Assembly (NCBI RefSeq): GCF_002846365.1 | Contig: NZ_PJMW01000002.1 | Span: 1,612,001-1,676,000, forward strand | Length of the DNA stretch: 64,000 bases | Source of the DNA: Nocardia fluminea | GTDB lineage: Bacteria > Actinomycetota > Actinomycetes > Mycobacteriales > Mycobacteriaceae | Direction of reading: 5' to 3' | Shown: piece by piece, positions 24,501 through 32,119 of the stretch | Layout of the letters: the number at the start of each line of letters is the position of its first letter | Position numbering within the stretch: position 1 is the stretch's first letter | The notes under the pieces: generated by a model | What the model saw: the letters and a program-made list of their open reading frames with translations, nothing else | Databases searched by the model: none | What the model was told of the DNA's origin: nothing | Position numbers and translations under genes: made by a program

Positions 24501-24889
24501 TGTACGAGCACCTCGTGGAATCGCAGACCACCTACCCCACCTTCTACCTCGACTTCCCCACCTCGGTCTCTCCGCTCACCCGCTCGCACCGCAGCGTCGA
24601 AGGGGTGACCGAGCGCTGGGACCTGGTGGCCTGGGGCGTCGAACTCGGCACGGCCTACAGCGAACTCACCGATCCGGTGGAACAGCGGCGCAGACTCACC
24701 GAACAGTCGATGCTGGCCGCCGGCGGCGATCCGGAGGCGATGGAACTCGACGAGGACTTCCTGACCGCGCTCGAACACGCGATGCCACCCACCGGCGGGC
24801 TCGGAATGGGCGTCGACCGGGTGGTCATGTTGATCACCGGACGCAGCATCCGTGAGACGCTACCGTTCCCGTTGGTGAAACCACGGTGA
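21581..24889 (+). CDS. lysX: Bifunctional lysylphosphatidylglycerol synthase / lysyl-tRNA synthetase LysX
   Basis: An 1102-residue two-part enzyme typical of mycolata. The N-terminal third has about seven membrane helices ([62 protein letters not shown] and others). Next comes the MprF-like GNAT/DUF2156 transferase domain, about residues 250-570, which moves lysine from Lys-tRNA to phosphatidylglycerol. The C-terminal part is a class II LysRS: OB fold ([21 protein letters not shown]), motif 2 ([22 protein letters not shown]) and motif 3 ([12 protein letters not shown]). Lysinylated lipid lowers surface charge and protects against cationic peptides. GTG start at 21581. Confidence 0.97.
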   Translation: MTPTQAEQHPIVEDRTPVPHRAHGRLSEVPHIAGLILGGFAVLLFLWSLSPSLRTLTQVPRHYVDTYYFDAPDTSLVWALIVGLLAGATAARKRIAWWLLVVYLLLYTVANILDFFADDDVDALVAFVVHAVVIAILLAARKEFYTRVRPGALWKALGVLVSGLVLGCLVGWALVELFPGSLPAGAQRPLWAVYRVTAAVLVNNEHFDGHPRAWVNFLLGLFGALALLAAVIVLLRSQRADNAMTALDESAIRGLLASSDVEDSLGYFATRRDKAVVFAPNGKAAITYRVELGVCLASGDPIGPKQAWPQAIQAWLEQADRFGWQPAVMGASEVGATAYRKAGLSALRLGDEAILDTRTFSLAGPEMKQVRQAANRLRKNGLEVRMRRHRDIPAAEFTEIVARADAWRDTETERGFSMALGRLGDPLDGDCLLVEAVDHDDRVHGMLSLVPWGRTGVSLELMRRDPQSPNGVMELMISQLALNSDQYGITKVSLNFAVFRSVFEEGGRIGAGPILRAWRGVLLFFSRWWQLEALYRSNVKYHPRWVPRFFLFEERRQLPRVATASGLAEGFLPRIGKAPDAGVHTGTKPAVPATVTGLHADGSAPEAPEGDDTEQGPRRPEQVRVRLDKLDRLTAAGIDAYPVAYPPTHHIAEARRCPKGTTVRIAGRLLRIRDYGGVIFALVRDWTGEIQLVIDRERVGADRSNEFTEFFDLGDLIEVSGQIGTSRNGELSLLAQDWRMNGKCLHPLPDKWRGLADQEAKVRQRYVDMAINPETREVMAKRSAVLHSLRDSLFVWGFLEVETPILQQVHGGANATPFRTHINAYDLDLYLRIAPELYLKRLCVGGMEKVFEIGRTFRNEGVDFSHNPEFTILEAYEAHSDYQQMMHLCRRLIQHAAMAANGAEVALRPNDEGGYDTVDISGEWRVKTVHGAVSEAIGTEITARTELARLRELCDEAGVAYQHGWDAGQVVLEMYEHLVESQTTYPTFYLDFPTSVSPLTRSHRSVEGVTERWDLVAWGVELGTAYSELTDPVEQRRRLTEQSMLAAGGDPEAMELDEDFLTALEHAMPPTGGLGMGVDRVVMLITGRSIRETLPFPLVKPR

Positions 24890-24958
24890 AATCGGGTACA
24901 GGTGTATACGGATCGCGACGCGTGCGCGATCAACACATGCTCTGGATGGCGCTTGCGA

Positions 24959-24977
24959 GGCTTTCGTACCGAAAGCC
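24959..24977 (+). terminator. Hairpin downstream of lysX
   Basis: GGCTTTCG (24959-24966) pairs with CGAAAGCC (24970-24977) around TAC, 70 nt beyond the lysX stop. It is a possible terminator without a U-run. Confidence 0.4.
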
Positions 24978-25050
24978 ACAGTGAGACCGTTACTCTCGGA
25001 GTTCCGGCACCGGGAGGATGCCGGACCACAACACAACGGGATGGGACTTC

Positions 25051-25368
25051 ATGTATCTGGACTTGCTGACCACAGCCGCACTCGTCGATCCGCACATGCT
25101 CACCAGCAGCTTCGACACCCTGGCGAGTTCGGACGCCGTCAACACCGCGATGGAACTCGCGGCGAAGAAGAAAAAGAAGAACAGCAGCTTCCTGATCATC
25201 GGCGGCATCTGCTGCCTGGTCGTCGTGGTGCTCATCGTCGGCGGCATCTACCTGCTCAAGAACAAGAAGAAGGACGACCAGCCCCCGTACAACGGTGGTC
25301 AGCCGCCGCACAACGGCCCGCAGGGTGGTCAGCCGCCCTTCGGCCAGCCGCCCTACGGCCAGTCCTGA
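25051..25368 (+). CDS. Small single-pass membrane protein (105 aa)
   Basis: ATG at 25051 follows GGGATGGGAC. The protein has an N-terminal amphipathic region (MYLDLLTTAALVDPHMLTSS), a lysine block (AAKKKKKN), one hydrophobic span (FLIIGGICCLVVVVLIVGGIYLL, with a Cys pair), then NKKKDD. It ends in a Pro/Gly/Gln tail of repeated GGQPP(Y/F/H). The flanking Lys clusters mark a bitopic membrane protein; orientation is uncertain. Family not recognised. A membrane anchor with a low-complexity tail is all that can be said. Confidence 0.65.
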   Translation: MYLDLLTTAALVDPHMLTSSFDTLASSDAVNTAMELAAKKKKKNSSFLIIGGICCLVVVVLIVGGIYLLKNKKKDDQPPYNGGQPPHNGPQGGQPPFGQPPYGQS

Positions 25369-25472
25369 CCTGACCGAGGACTCGCGGCGATACCTCCGTC
25401 GACGACGAGGCGTTCCCGCGAGTCCCCGGACGCTGCCCTCGAACACATCCGGCGTGCGGCGGATAGGGCAGA

Positions 25473-26102
25473 GTGTTGAGCGTGCAGTTGATACTCGTGC
25501 GTCATGCCCAACCCGAACGCGTGGTCGGCGACACCACCGCCGCCGACCCCGGCCTCACCGACATCGGCGAGCGCCAAGCCGAGCGTGTCCCCGCCGCGCT
25601 CGCACCCCATGACATCGTTCGCATCGTCAGCAGCCCCCAGCGCCGCGCCCGCGACACCGCGCTCCCCACCGCGACCGCCCGCGAGTTGCCGGTCGAGGTC
25701 GTCGACGACCTCGCCGAGTACGACCGCGACCTGCCCGCCTACATCCCGATCGAAGACGCGAAAACAGAATTCGCCGACGCCTACGCGCGCATCAAGGCAG
25801 GCCACCTTCCCGACCAGATCGATGGCCCCGCCTTCACCACGCGAGTGCTCACCGCCGTCGAGAACCTCGTCGCCGCCACAGCTCCCGGCGACACCGTCGT
25901 AGTGTTCGCCCACGGCGGCGTGATCAACGTCCTGCTGGCCGACATCCTGGCCCTGCCCCGCCCGCTCACCTTCCCGATCGACTACTGCTCGATCACGCGA
26001 ATCCTCTACTCCCGCACCGGCACCCGCACGGCCGCCACCATCAACGAAAACGGCCACGTCTGGAACCTGCTCCCGAGGTCGCTGTCGCGAACCACACCGT
26101 GA
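25473..26102 (+). CDS. Histidine phosphatase superfamily protein
   Basis: A 209-residue phosphoglycerate-mutase-like phosphatase. The catalytic RHG-type motif is LVRHAQPERVVG with the phospho-accepting His. The second Arg is in IVSSPQRRARDTA, and the distal His in VVVFAHGGVINVLL. The Ala in place of Gly in the RHG motif is tolerated in the superfamily. The substrate is unknown; small acid-phosphatase or mutase roles are common. GTG start at 25473. It converges with the cutinase gene across a terminator hairpin. Confidence 0.88.
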   Translation: MLSVQLILVRHAQPERVVGDTTAADPGLTDIGERQAERVPAALAPHDIVRIVSSPQRRARDTALPTATARELPVEVVDDLAEYDRDLPAYIPIEDAKTEFADAYARIKAGHLPDQIDGPAFTTRVLTAVENLVAATAPGDTVVVFAHGGVINVLLADILALPRPLTFPIDYCSITRILYSRTGTRTAATINENGHVWNLLPRSLSRTTP

Positions 26103-26124
26103 CCGTGGTCGTGGGAGCGCGAAA

Positions 26125-26156
26125 GAGCCCGGCACCACCGAAGTGATACCGGGCTC
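26125..26156 (+). terminator. Terminator between convergent phosphatase and cutinase genes
   Basis: GAGCCCGG (26125-26132) pairs with CCGGGCTC (26149-26156), with an inner CAC/GTG pair in the loop. The symmetric position between convergent genes suggests a bidirectional terminator. Confidence 0.65.
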
Positions 26157-26168
26157 CGCGCGAACGAC

Positions 26169-27068
26169 TCAGGCCTGCTGAGCGATCCAGTTGTGCATCC
26201 AGGTGATAGCGGTCTGCCCGCCACCCACCGGGTAGCTGCCGTACAGCGTGTGCGCCTGCGAGCGGTAGAACTGCTCCAGGTCCTTGGCCCGCTTCTGGTT
26301 GGCCGCGTCCGTCAGCTGCGCCCCCAGGGTCGGGATGCCGCCGAACGACATCAGGTCGCTCACGATCGCCCCGGCCTCGAGCTGGTAGCGCCACATGTTG
26401 GCCGGATTCGCATCCGAGCTCTGCGCGAGGAAACCGGCGAACCGCGTGACGAAGTCGTCGGTGGCGGTCGCGCAGTACAGATCGTCGACCGCGCAGATCG
26501 TGCGCGTGCGGTCGCTCAGCCAACCGAACCCTCCCGGCCGAGCGCCACCGGCGCCCGCGCCCGCGGCGTGCGGGCCGACCTGGATGTCGGTCGGCGACCG
26601 GCGAGGATCGGAGATGAGGCCGACAGCGGCCACCCGGTCCTGCGGGATCGGGCTGATGCCCGTGCCGATCTCGGCGGCCAGATCGCCTGCGGCGTCGGCC
26701 CCCTGGCTGTAGCCGACGATCGCGGCCTTGGTGTTGCCGCAGGCGGCCAGCTTCTCGCTGATCAGCCCGCGGGCGGCGTCGACCGCCTGCTTCTTGGAGT
26801 TGCCGTAGACATCGCCCTCCCACGGGAACGCGGTCGCGGCATAGGTGACGTAGTCGACATCAGTGTTTCTGGGCAGGCCGTTGGTGACACCGGCGAGCAT
26901 GCCGGGGCCGGGGGCCTTCTCGTGGCCGGTTTCCCAGGTGCCGGGAATGGCGACCACATACAGACTCGGGCAGGCGGGCGCCGCGTTGGCGCTCGTGCTG
27001 CCGACAACAATTCCGGACATCATCGCCGCGGACGCTCCCAGAGCCGCGACAACCTTCTTCAACTGCAT
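26169..27068 (-). CDS. Cutinase-family serine esterase, secreted
   Basis: A 299-residue exported alpha/beta hydrolase of the cutinase family. A Sec signal (LKKVVAALGASAAMMSGIVVGSTSANA) precedes APACPSLYVVAIPGTWET. The nucleophile motif is AIVGYSQGADAAGDLA. Candidate acid and base residues follow around AVDDLYCATATDDF and YRSQAHTLYG, and Cys residues match the disulfides of mycobacterial culp enzymes. The length resembles the cell-wall phospholipase/thioesterase group (Rv3802c-like) rather than short cutinases. ATG at 27068 is preferred to GTG at 27083 since GGAG lies 5 nt upstream and the signal peptide then starts properly. Confidence 0.85.
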   Translation of the reverse strand: MQLKKVVAALGASAAMMSGIVVGSTSANAAPACPSLYVVAIPGTWETGHEKAPGPGMLAGVTNGLPRNTDVDYVTYAATAFPWEGDVYGNSKKQAVDAARGLISEKLAACGNTKAAIVGYSQGADAAGDLAAEIGTGISPIPQDRVAAVGLISDPRRSPTDIQVGPHAAGAGAGGARPGGFGWLSDRTRTICAVDDLYCATATDDFVTRFAGFLAQSSDANPANMWRYQLEAGAIVSDLMSFGGIPTLGAQLTDAANQKRAKDLEQFYRSQAHTLYGSYPVGGGQTAITWMHNWIAQQA

Positions 27069-27291
27069 ACCGCTCCAGTTCACCCTTGCTCATCGATGTG
27101 AGAGCAAACCCCGAATACTGACGTTGTGGCCCCGGACCTCGCCGCGCATCACAATAGGCGTACGAGCCATCCCATGCCACACGACCTCTCGATTTTATGG
27201 CAGGCAGTATCGGCAGGCAGAGCGGAACGCGCATCCGCGTGACGGGATGTCGACGGGACGTCACCGCCGACACACCCCCCGTTCGCGAAAC

Positions 27292-27663
27292 TCACACCTC
27301 CAGGTCTTCTTCGATCCCCTTGAGCTTGTGCCGCGCCATCGCCAGATTGGAGCGACCGCGATCGAGGGCGAGGTAGAGGAACAGCCCTTTGGACTTGCGT
27401 CCCGTCATCGGCCGGATCAGGTGGTACTGCGTGCCGAGCGTGATGAGGATGTCCTCGATGTCCTCGTTGAGGCCGAGCTGCTCGATGGTGCGCATCTTCG
27501 CCCGCACCACTTCGGTGTTGCCCGCCGCGGCGACCTGCAGGTCGAGTGACTTGGTGCTGCTGAGCATGCCAAGGGCCATGCCACTGCTGTAGTCGACGAT
27601 CGCGGCGCCGATCGCGCCCTCGATCACCATCATGTCCTTCAGAGCCAGATCCATATTCGACAT
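27292..27663 (-). CDS. Roadblock/LC7-domain protein
   Basis: A 123-residue single-domain protein with the roadblock/LC7 fold. MVIEGAIGAAIVDYSSGMALGML is the first strand pair, NTEVVRAKMRTIEQLGL the central helix, and DILITLGTQYHLIRPMTGRKSKGLFLYLALDRGRSNLAMARHKLKGIE the last strands and helix. Such proteins dimerise and act on small GTPases (MglB on MglA; CvnB in actinobacterial conservons). It is the last gene of a four-gene unit containing two other LC7-like genes, yet no GTPase gene is adjacent. Confidence 0.8.
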   Translation of the reverse strand: MSNMDLALKDMMVIEGAIGAAIVDYSSGMALGMLSSTKSLDLQVAAAGNTEVVRAKMRTIEQLGLNEDIEDILITLGTQYHLIRPMTGRKSKGLFLYLALDRGRSNLAMARHKLKGIEEDLEV

Positions 27664-27673
27664 GTTGTGCCTT

Positions 27674-28150
27674 TCAATCGTTGTGCGCCGCCGCCAGATG
27701 GCCGGCGATCGCGCGAGCTACCGGTCGCGACTCCAGGTGGAGCCGGCCGACATTCACTTCGGGTCCGGCGAGCACGGTCAGCGAGGTGTGGCCGGCGGCG
27801 TAGATCACCACCTGCCCCTCGGTGCCGTGCACGACGACCTCGCTGAACCCGCCGCCGTTCGCGGTGTTCGCCAGCCGGTACGACAGCGACAACTGCGCGG
27901 CCGACAGCGCGGCCATGCTCGCGGGTTCGAGGTGGACGGGAAGGTCGTGTTCGATGAGCAGCCCGTCACTGGAGGCCACCAGCGACCCGGTGAGCTGGGG
28001 TAGCCGTTCGCGCAACGCTTGCAGTTCGGCCTGCACTGCCGGATAGCGCTGGGGCGCTGTGTATTCGGGCACCCTGGGTTCGGGCGTGGTCATCGCCACC
28101 TTGTTCGACCTTCCCCTCCATTCACCGAGCAGCTTCTTCCGCACGGTCAC
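27674..28150 (-). CDS. Roadblock/LC7-like protein (158 aa)
   Basis: The body (LTGSLVASSDGLLIEHDLPVHLEPASMAALSAAQLSLSYRLANTANGGGFSEVVVHGTEGQVVIYAAGHTSLTVLAGPEVNVGRLHLESR) follows the LC7 pattern of strand, long helix, strands, helix. GTG at 28150 is chosen because GGAGGAG lies 7 nt upstream, inside the end of the preceding gene, and the start overlaps that gene's TGA (GTGA). An ATG at 28093, giving 139 residues, is the alternative. It probably dimerises with the neighbouring LC7 proteins. Confidence 0.7.
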   Translation of the reverse strand: MTVRKKLLGEWRGRSNKVAMTTPEPRVPEYTAPQRYPAVQAELQALRERLPQLTGSLVASSDGLLIEHDLPVHLEPASMAALSAAQLSLSYRLANTANGGGFSEVVVHGTEGQVVIYAAGHTSLTVLAGPEVNVGRLHLESRPVARAIAGHLAAAHND

Positions 28151-29079
28151 GCAAGCTCCTCCAACGCCGCCCTGAGCCGGATGAGTGTTTCGCGGTCCAC
28201 CTGTTGCCAGCGTTCGGGTTCCGCTGCGCCGGCAGGTTGCCCGCGGTGCCGGGCGGTCGCGGTCGCTTCCTCGTCGATCGCGTGCCTGCCCGGTCGTGCA
28301 CCCGTCTCCTGCGGGAGACGAGTCGGTCCCGCGCTGCCCGGAACACGTCGGGGCAGCGTGGGCACGGATGTTGCCGTCCGAGCCGAGGTTCGGTGCTCGG
28401 CCGGGTCGGGGGCGAGGGCGAGGTGTCGCCCGCGCTGTGGTTGTTCGGTCGCGAGGGGTTCCGGCGCCTCGATCAGGCCGGCCGTGGTCAGGTCGCGGAC
28501 CGCGATCAGGCACCCGTAGGTGGTGCGCCCCAGTTCGCGGGCGATGTCGGCGATGCTGCGGCGGGTATCGGCGGCGGCGAGGACCTCGGCCTGACTTCCG
28601 GTGAGCACCACCTGGTTCCGCTTGATCCGGCGCGCCGGAACCACGGGGACCGCGGCGACGAGGTCGGCGGTCCACGGGCCGTACTCGTTGTCGGTACGGC
28701 GTTCGCATTCGTGAACAAGCGCGCGTGGCGCTATGTGGCAGACCGGGGCCAGCCAGTGTTCGGGTGTCGGGCGGAATTCCGGCTCGCCCGCCGAGGCCAG
28801 CAAAAAATAGGCAGCGTCGAAGACCGACAGCAGCGCGAGGGTTTCCAATTGCGGCTGGTCCAGCAGTGGACCAGGGTCGCCCGCACCGGCACGCCGCCAA
28901 TCCTCCGCCGTTGCCACGCCCGCCTCGACCACCAATCGGTCGAGTCCGATGGTGCGCCCGCAACCGACCGAGGCGATAGTGCCGCGGACCAAGTGGAATT
29001 CGCCGTCGCCCGCGCGCAATACTCCGGTCGAGCCTTCTTCGCCGAGCCGATGCAATTCATCGGCGAGCGCGACACTCAT
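28147..29079 (-). CDS. DUF4388/PATAN-like and winged-helix protein in LC7 operon
   Basis: A 310-residue protein without a clear named family. Residues 1-60 (LADELHRLGEEGSTGVLRAGDGEFHLVRGTIASVGCGRTIGLDRLV) look like the DUF4388/PATAN module found in gliding and signalling proteins. A helical middle follows. Residues about 165-210 (GSQAEVLAAADTRRSIADIARELGRTTYGCLIAVRDLTTAGLIEAPEP) are a winged-helix domain. A long Pro/Arg/Thr-rich, probably disordered linker leads to a short C-terminal helix (VDRETLIRLRAALEELA) resembling the end of the LC7 proteins. It overlaps both neighbours (ATGA and GTGA), so coupling is tight. It may link LC7 signalling to transcription. Confidence 0.6.
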   Translation of the reverse strand: MSVALADELHRLGEEGSTGVLRAGDGEFHLVRGTIASVGCGRTIGLDRLVVEAGVATAEDWRRAGAGDPGPLLDQPQLETLALLSVFDAAYFLLASAGEPEFRPTPEHWLAPVCHIAPRALVHECERRTDNEYGPWTADLVAAVPVVPARRIKRNQVVLTGSQAEVLAAADTRRSIADIARELGRTTYGCLIAVRDLTTAGLIEAPEPLATEQPQRGRHLALAPDPAEHRTSARTATSVPTLPRRVPGSAGPTRLPQETGARPGRHAIDEEATATARHRGQPAGAAEPERWQQVDRETLIRLRAALEELA

Positions 29080-29456
29080 CGATTCCCGCCCGTCAGTTCT
29101 TCCAGTGCCGACCTGAGCTGATAGCGGGCCATCCCGAGATTGCCGAGGTCGCCGTCGAAGACGACGTGCATGAACAACCGGCCGTCGAAATCGCCTGCGA
29201 TCAGATGTAAGAGGTGAAATCCCCTGGTACGGCACACCACGAGCTCGGTGAGGTCGTCGTCGGCGCTCCCCAGGGCCGGACACGCCAGGACGGCCCGCAC
29301 CACATCGGTGGTCCCCGCGGCGTCCTCGTGCTCGTCGACGCCCTGGTGCTCGCCCGCACCGGCGACAGCCAATCCGCTGGCCCCGTCCACCAGCGTCACA
29401 CTGCGCGCCCCGGGAATATCCATGATGCGTTTGAGACACCCATCAAGCGAATTCAC
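29076..29456 (-). CDS. Roadblock/LC7-domain protein, first gene of LC7 operon
   Basis: A 126-residue LC7-type protein: CLKRIMDIPGARSVTLVDGASGLAVAGAG, then an acidic insert (GVDEHEDAAG), TTDVVRAVLACPALG, LTELVVCRTRGFHLLHLIAG and GRLFMHVVFDGDLGNLGMARYQLRSALEEL. It shares the closing signature (L/M)ARxxLxx(I/L)EE with the gene at 27292, supporting common descent. GTG start at 29456. TATAAC (plus 29498-29503, minus strand) is a possible -10 box for the operon. Confidence 0.78.
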   Translation of the reverse strand: MNSLDGCLKRIMDIPGARSVTLVDGASGLAVAGAGEHQGVDEHEDAAGTTDVVRAVLACPALGSADDDLTELVVCRTRGFHLLHLIAGDFDGRLFMHVVFDGDLGNLGMARYQLRSALEELTGGNR

Positions 29457-29764
29457 CGAGCCCCCGAACCGTCATCGACTGTTGATCGAAACGAGACGTT
29501 ATACCCCTCCGCTATTCCTCGCATCTCGAACGCCGGAAAATTGCTGCCGCACAATATGTTTGCTGATGGTTGCTGGAAAACCGCTCGGTATCAATACTTT
29601 TGAGTAACTTCGGGCGTCATTCGCTGCCGGACGCTATAACCGGTGATCACTCCCCTATTCGACCGTCCAGCGATCATCGCGTAAACATCGGAATCGGCGT
29701 CTTCGCAGAACTCGCCGAACACCGCGCACACCGGTCCCCCGACCGAGGTGCTCGAAGTGTGCGA
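29457..29764. other. Intergenic region upstream of LC7 operon
   Basis: 308 bases between the LC7 operon promoter and the 3' end of the Sel1 gene. It is more AT-rich than its surroundings, with TATAAC on the minus strand at 29498-29503. No gene or structured RNA is evident. Confidence 0.5.
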
Positions 29765-30391
29765 TCAGCCCGCCGCGCGGCGGTACCAGGCTTCCGCTTC
29801 GCGATGGGCGCCTTGGGATTCCAGCAGGGCGGCGAGATTGGCCATGGCCCTCGGGTGGCCGAGATCGGCCGCGCGGCGGAAGCAGCGCCGGGCCTCGGTG
29901 GTGGCGCCGCGGCGGCGCAACAGGATCCCGAGGTTGTTCACCGCGTCGATGTCGCCGTGGTCGGCGGCCTCGCCGAACCAGGCTTCGGCGTCGTCGAGGC
30001 GGTCCTGATCCTCGAAGAGGCGGGCGAGGTTGTACATGGCGTCGACATGGCCCGCCATCGCGGCATGGTGGTACCAGTTTTCGGCGTCGCGGCGGTCACC
30101 GCACTGATAGAGCATGGTGGCCAGATTGAACATGGCGTTGGCATTGCCCGCGGCGGCCGCACGGCGGTACCAGGATTCGGCCTCGTCCAGTTCCCCGAAC
30201 TGGTCGAGGAGCACGGCGAGGTTGTTCATCGAGCGGGTGTGCCCCGCGGCGGCGGCGCGCCGGAACCAGTGTTCGGCGGCTTCGAAATCGCTGTGGTTGT
30301 GGTAGAAGTGGGCGAGATTGTGCATGGCGGTACCGTCACCACGCTCTGCGGCGCGGCGAAGGTTCGCCAACGCTTCCGGCGGCAACGGCAC
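29765..30391 (-). CDS. Sel1-like repeat protein
   Basis: A 208-residue protein consisting almost wholly of five to six 36-residue Sel1/TPR-like repeats with the pattern A-x-x-G-x-x-x-A-M-x-N-L-A-x-L-x-x-x-x-G-x-x-x-x-A-E-x-W-(Y/F)-R-R-A-A. Such solenoids mediate protein-protein contacts. GTG at 30391 is chosen because AGGGGGAGCT directly precedes it; translation could open further upstream but would add an unlike, Arg-rich leader. Neighbouring LC7 genes raise the possibility that it is a scaffold for the same system, but it is separated from them by 308 nt. Confidence 0.8.
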   Translation of the reverse strand: MPLPPEALANLRRAAERGDGTAMHNLAHFYHNHSDFEAAEHWFRRAAAAGHTRSMNNLAVLLDQFGELDEAESWYRRAAAAGNANAMFNLATMLYQCGDRRDAENWYHHAAMAGHVDAMYNLARLFEDQDRLDDAEAWFGEAADHGDIDAVNNLGILLRRRGATTEARRCFRRAADLGHPRAMANLAALLESQGAHREAEAWYRRAAG

Positions 30392-30593
30392 AGCTCCCCC
30401 TCGGATCTCCCGTACACCTCGACACGGAAAGTCTATGTGCTGCACGGAAGATCAGCCACGTCGTTCTGCTCCGCGGGCGAACCCCTTGCACCCCTTGTCC
30501 GTTCATCCCCTACGCACATTCCCCGCAAACCCGCAGGTATCCGGCGACGCGTCCGGATTCCACCGAGCGCGCGCCGCGTGTGGGGGGAATGAC

Positions 30594-30633
30594 AAAAAAG
30601 GCGCCCGCCGGCTCGAAAGCCTGCGGGCGCCTT
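30594..30633 (-). terminator. Rho-independent terminator of gltBD
   Basis: On the minus strand an 11-bp stem (AAGGCGCCCGC with GCGGGCGCCTT) plus an inner GGCT/AGCC helix is followed by TTTTTT (the A-run at plus 30594-30599). It lies 14 nt past the gltD stop. It is one of the few classical U-tract terminators in the window. Confidence 0.92.
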
Positions 30634-30646
30634 GCTCGTCGCGCAA

Positions 30647-32119
30647 CTAGCGCTGAGCCACAGCGGTCGGGGGGATCGGCGCGGGCAGCGCGGTCTCGCC
30701 CTCGAGGTACTTGTCGACGGCCGACGCGGCAGCACGGCCCTCGGCGATCGCCCAGACGATGAGCGACTGGCCACGGCCCATGTCACCGGCGACGAAGACG
30801 CCGGGGATGTTGGTGGCCCAGCTCTTGTCGCGCTGGACGTTGCCGCGACCGTCGTAGCCGACGCCGAGATCGGTGAGCAGACCCGGCTTCTGGGGACCGA
30901 CGAAGCCCATGGCCAGCAGGACCAGATCGGCTTCCAGGGTGAAGTCGGTGCCCTCGACCTTCTCGAAACGGCCGTTGACCATCTTGACCTCGTGCGCCTC
31001 GAGGCCGGTGACCTTGCCGTCCTTGCCGACGAAACGCTCGGTGTTCACCGAGAACAGACGTTCGCCACCCTCTTCGTGTGCCGAGGCGACCCGGTACATC
31101 AGCGGGTAGGTCGGCCACGGGGTCGAGCCGGCGCGCTCCTCGGGGGGCCGCGGCATGATCTCGAACTGGTGGACCGACTCGGCGCCGTGGCGGTGCGAGG
31201 TGCCCAAGCAGTCGGCGCCGGTGTCGCCACCGCCGATGATGATGACCTTCTTGCCCTTGGCGTGGATCGGGGGCAGGCCCTCGTCGTCGGCGATGTCGTC
31301 ACCGAGCTGCACCCGGTTGGACAGCGGCAGGAACTCCATCGCCTGGTGGATGCCGTCGAGCTCACGGCCGGGGATCGGCAGATCGCGGGCGATGGTGGCG
31401 CCACCGGCCAGCACGATCGCGTCGAAACGCTCACGCAGCTGCTCGGCGGTGATGTCGACACCCACGTTGACGCCCGCCTTGAAGATGGTGCCTTCGGCTT
31501 CCATCTGGGCCAGACGACGGTCGATGACCGACTTCTCCATCTTGAATTCCGGGATGCCGTAGCGCATCAGGCCGCCGATGCGGTCGTCACGCTCGAACAC
31601 GGTCACGGTGTGACCGGCGCGAGTGAGCTGCTGGGCGGCGGCCAGACCGGCCGGGCCCGAGCCGACGACGGCGATCTTCTTGCCGGTCAGGCGGGTCGGG
31701 TACACCGGGGTGACCCAGCCCTCGTCGAAGGCGTTCTCGATGAGCTCGACCTCGACCTGCTTGATCGTGACCGGCTCCTGGTTGATGCCGAGCACGCAGG
31801 ACGCCTCACACGGAGCCGGGCACAGGCGGCCGGTGAACTCCGGGAAGTTGTTGGTGGCGTGCAGGCGGTCGATGCCTTCGCGCCACGCGCCCTTGTAGAC
31901 CAGGTCGTTCCATTCGGGAATCAGGTTCCCGAGCGGACAGCCCTGGTGACAGAAGGGAATTCCGCAGTCCATGCAGCGGCTGGCCTGGTTCTTCAAGGTG
32001 TCCTGGGAGAACTTCTTCTCCTCGTAGACCTCTTTCCAGTCGAGCAGACGCAGCTCGACGGGACGACGGGCCGGGGTTTCCCGAGAGGTGTGCTTCAAAA
32101 ATCCCTGTGGGTCAGCCAC
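30647..32119 (-). CDS. gltD: Glutamate synthase small subunit
   Basis: A 490-residue NADPH-dependent GltD. It takes electrons from NADPH through FAD and two low-potential [4Fe-4S] clusters to the large subunit. N-terminal cysteine motifs are [17 protein letters not shown] and [12 protein letters not shown]. The FAD-binding motif is [17 protein letters not shown], the NADPH-binding motif [15 protein letters not shown], and the C-terminal motif [26 protein letters not shown] start at 32119 overlaps the 3' end of gltB by 8 nt, so the pair is co-translated and the stoichiometry is kept. The unit ends at a strong terminator. Confidence 0.97.
   Translation of the reverse strand: MADPQGFLKHTSRETPARRPVELRLLDWKEVYEEKKFSQDTLKNQASRCMDCGIPFCHQGCPLGNLIPEWNDLVYKGAWREGIDRLHATNNFPEFTGRLCPAPCEASCVLGINQEPVTIKQVEVELIENAFDEGWVTPVYPTRLTGKKIAVVGSGPAGLAAAQQLTRAGHTVTVFERDDRIGGLMRYGIPEFKMEKSVIDRRLAQMEAEGTIFKAGVNVGVDITAEQLRERFDAIVLAGGATIARDLPIPGRELDGIHQAMEFLPLSNRVQLGDDIADDEGLPPIHAKGKKVIIIGGGDTGADCLGTSHRHGAESVHQFEIMPRPPEERAGSTPWPTYPLMYRVASAHEEGGERLFSVNTERFVGKDGKVTGLEAHEVKMVNGRFEKVEGTDFTLEADLVLLAMGFVGPQKPGLLTDLGVGYDGRGNVQRDKSWATNIPGVFVAGDMGRGQSLIVWAIAEGRAAASAVDKYLEGETALPAPIPPTAVAQR

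Noticed and set aside
21470..24778. Open frame of about 1100 codons on the minus strand opposite lysX
   Set aside because: It is an antisense shadow caused by high GC third positions. The product is His/Arg/Gln-rich without domains, whereas the plus strand encodes LysX.
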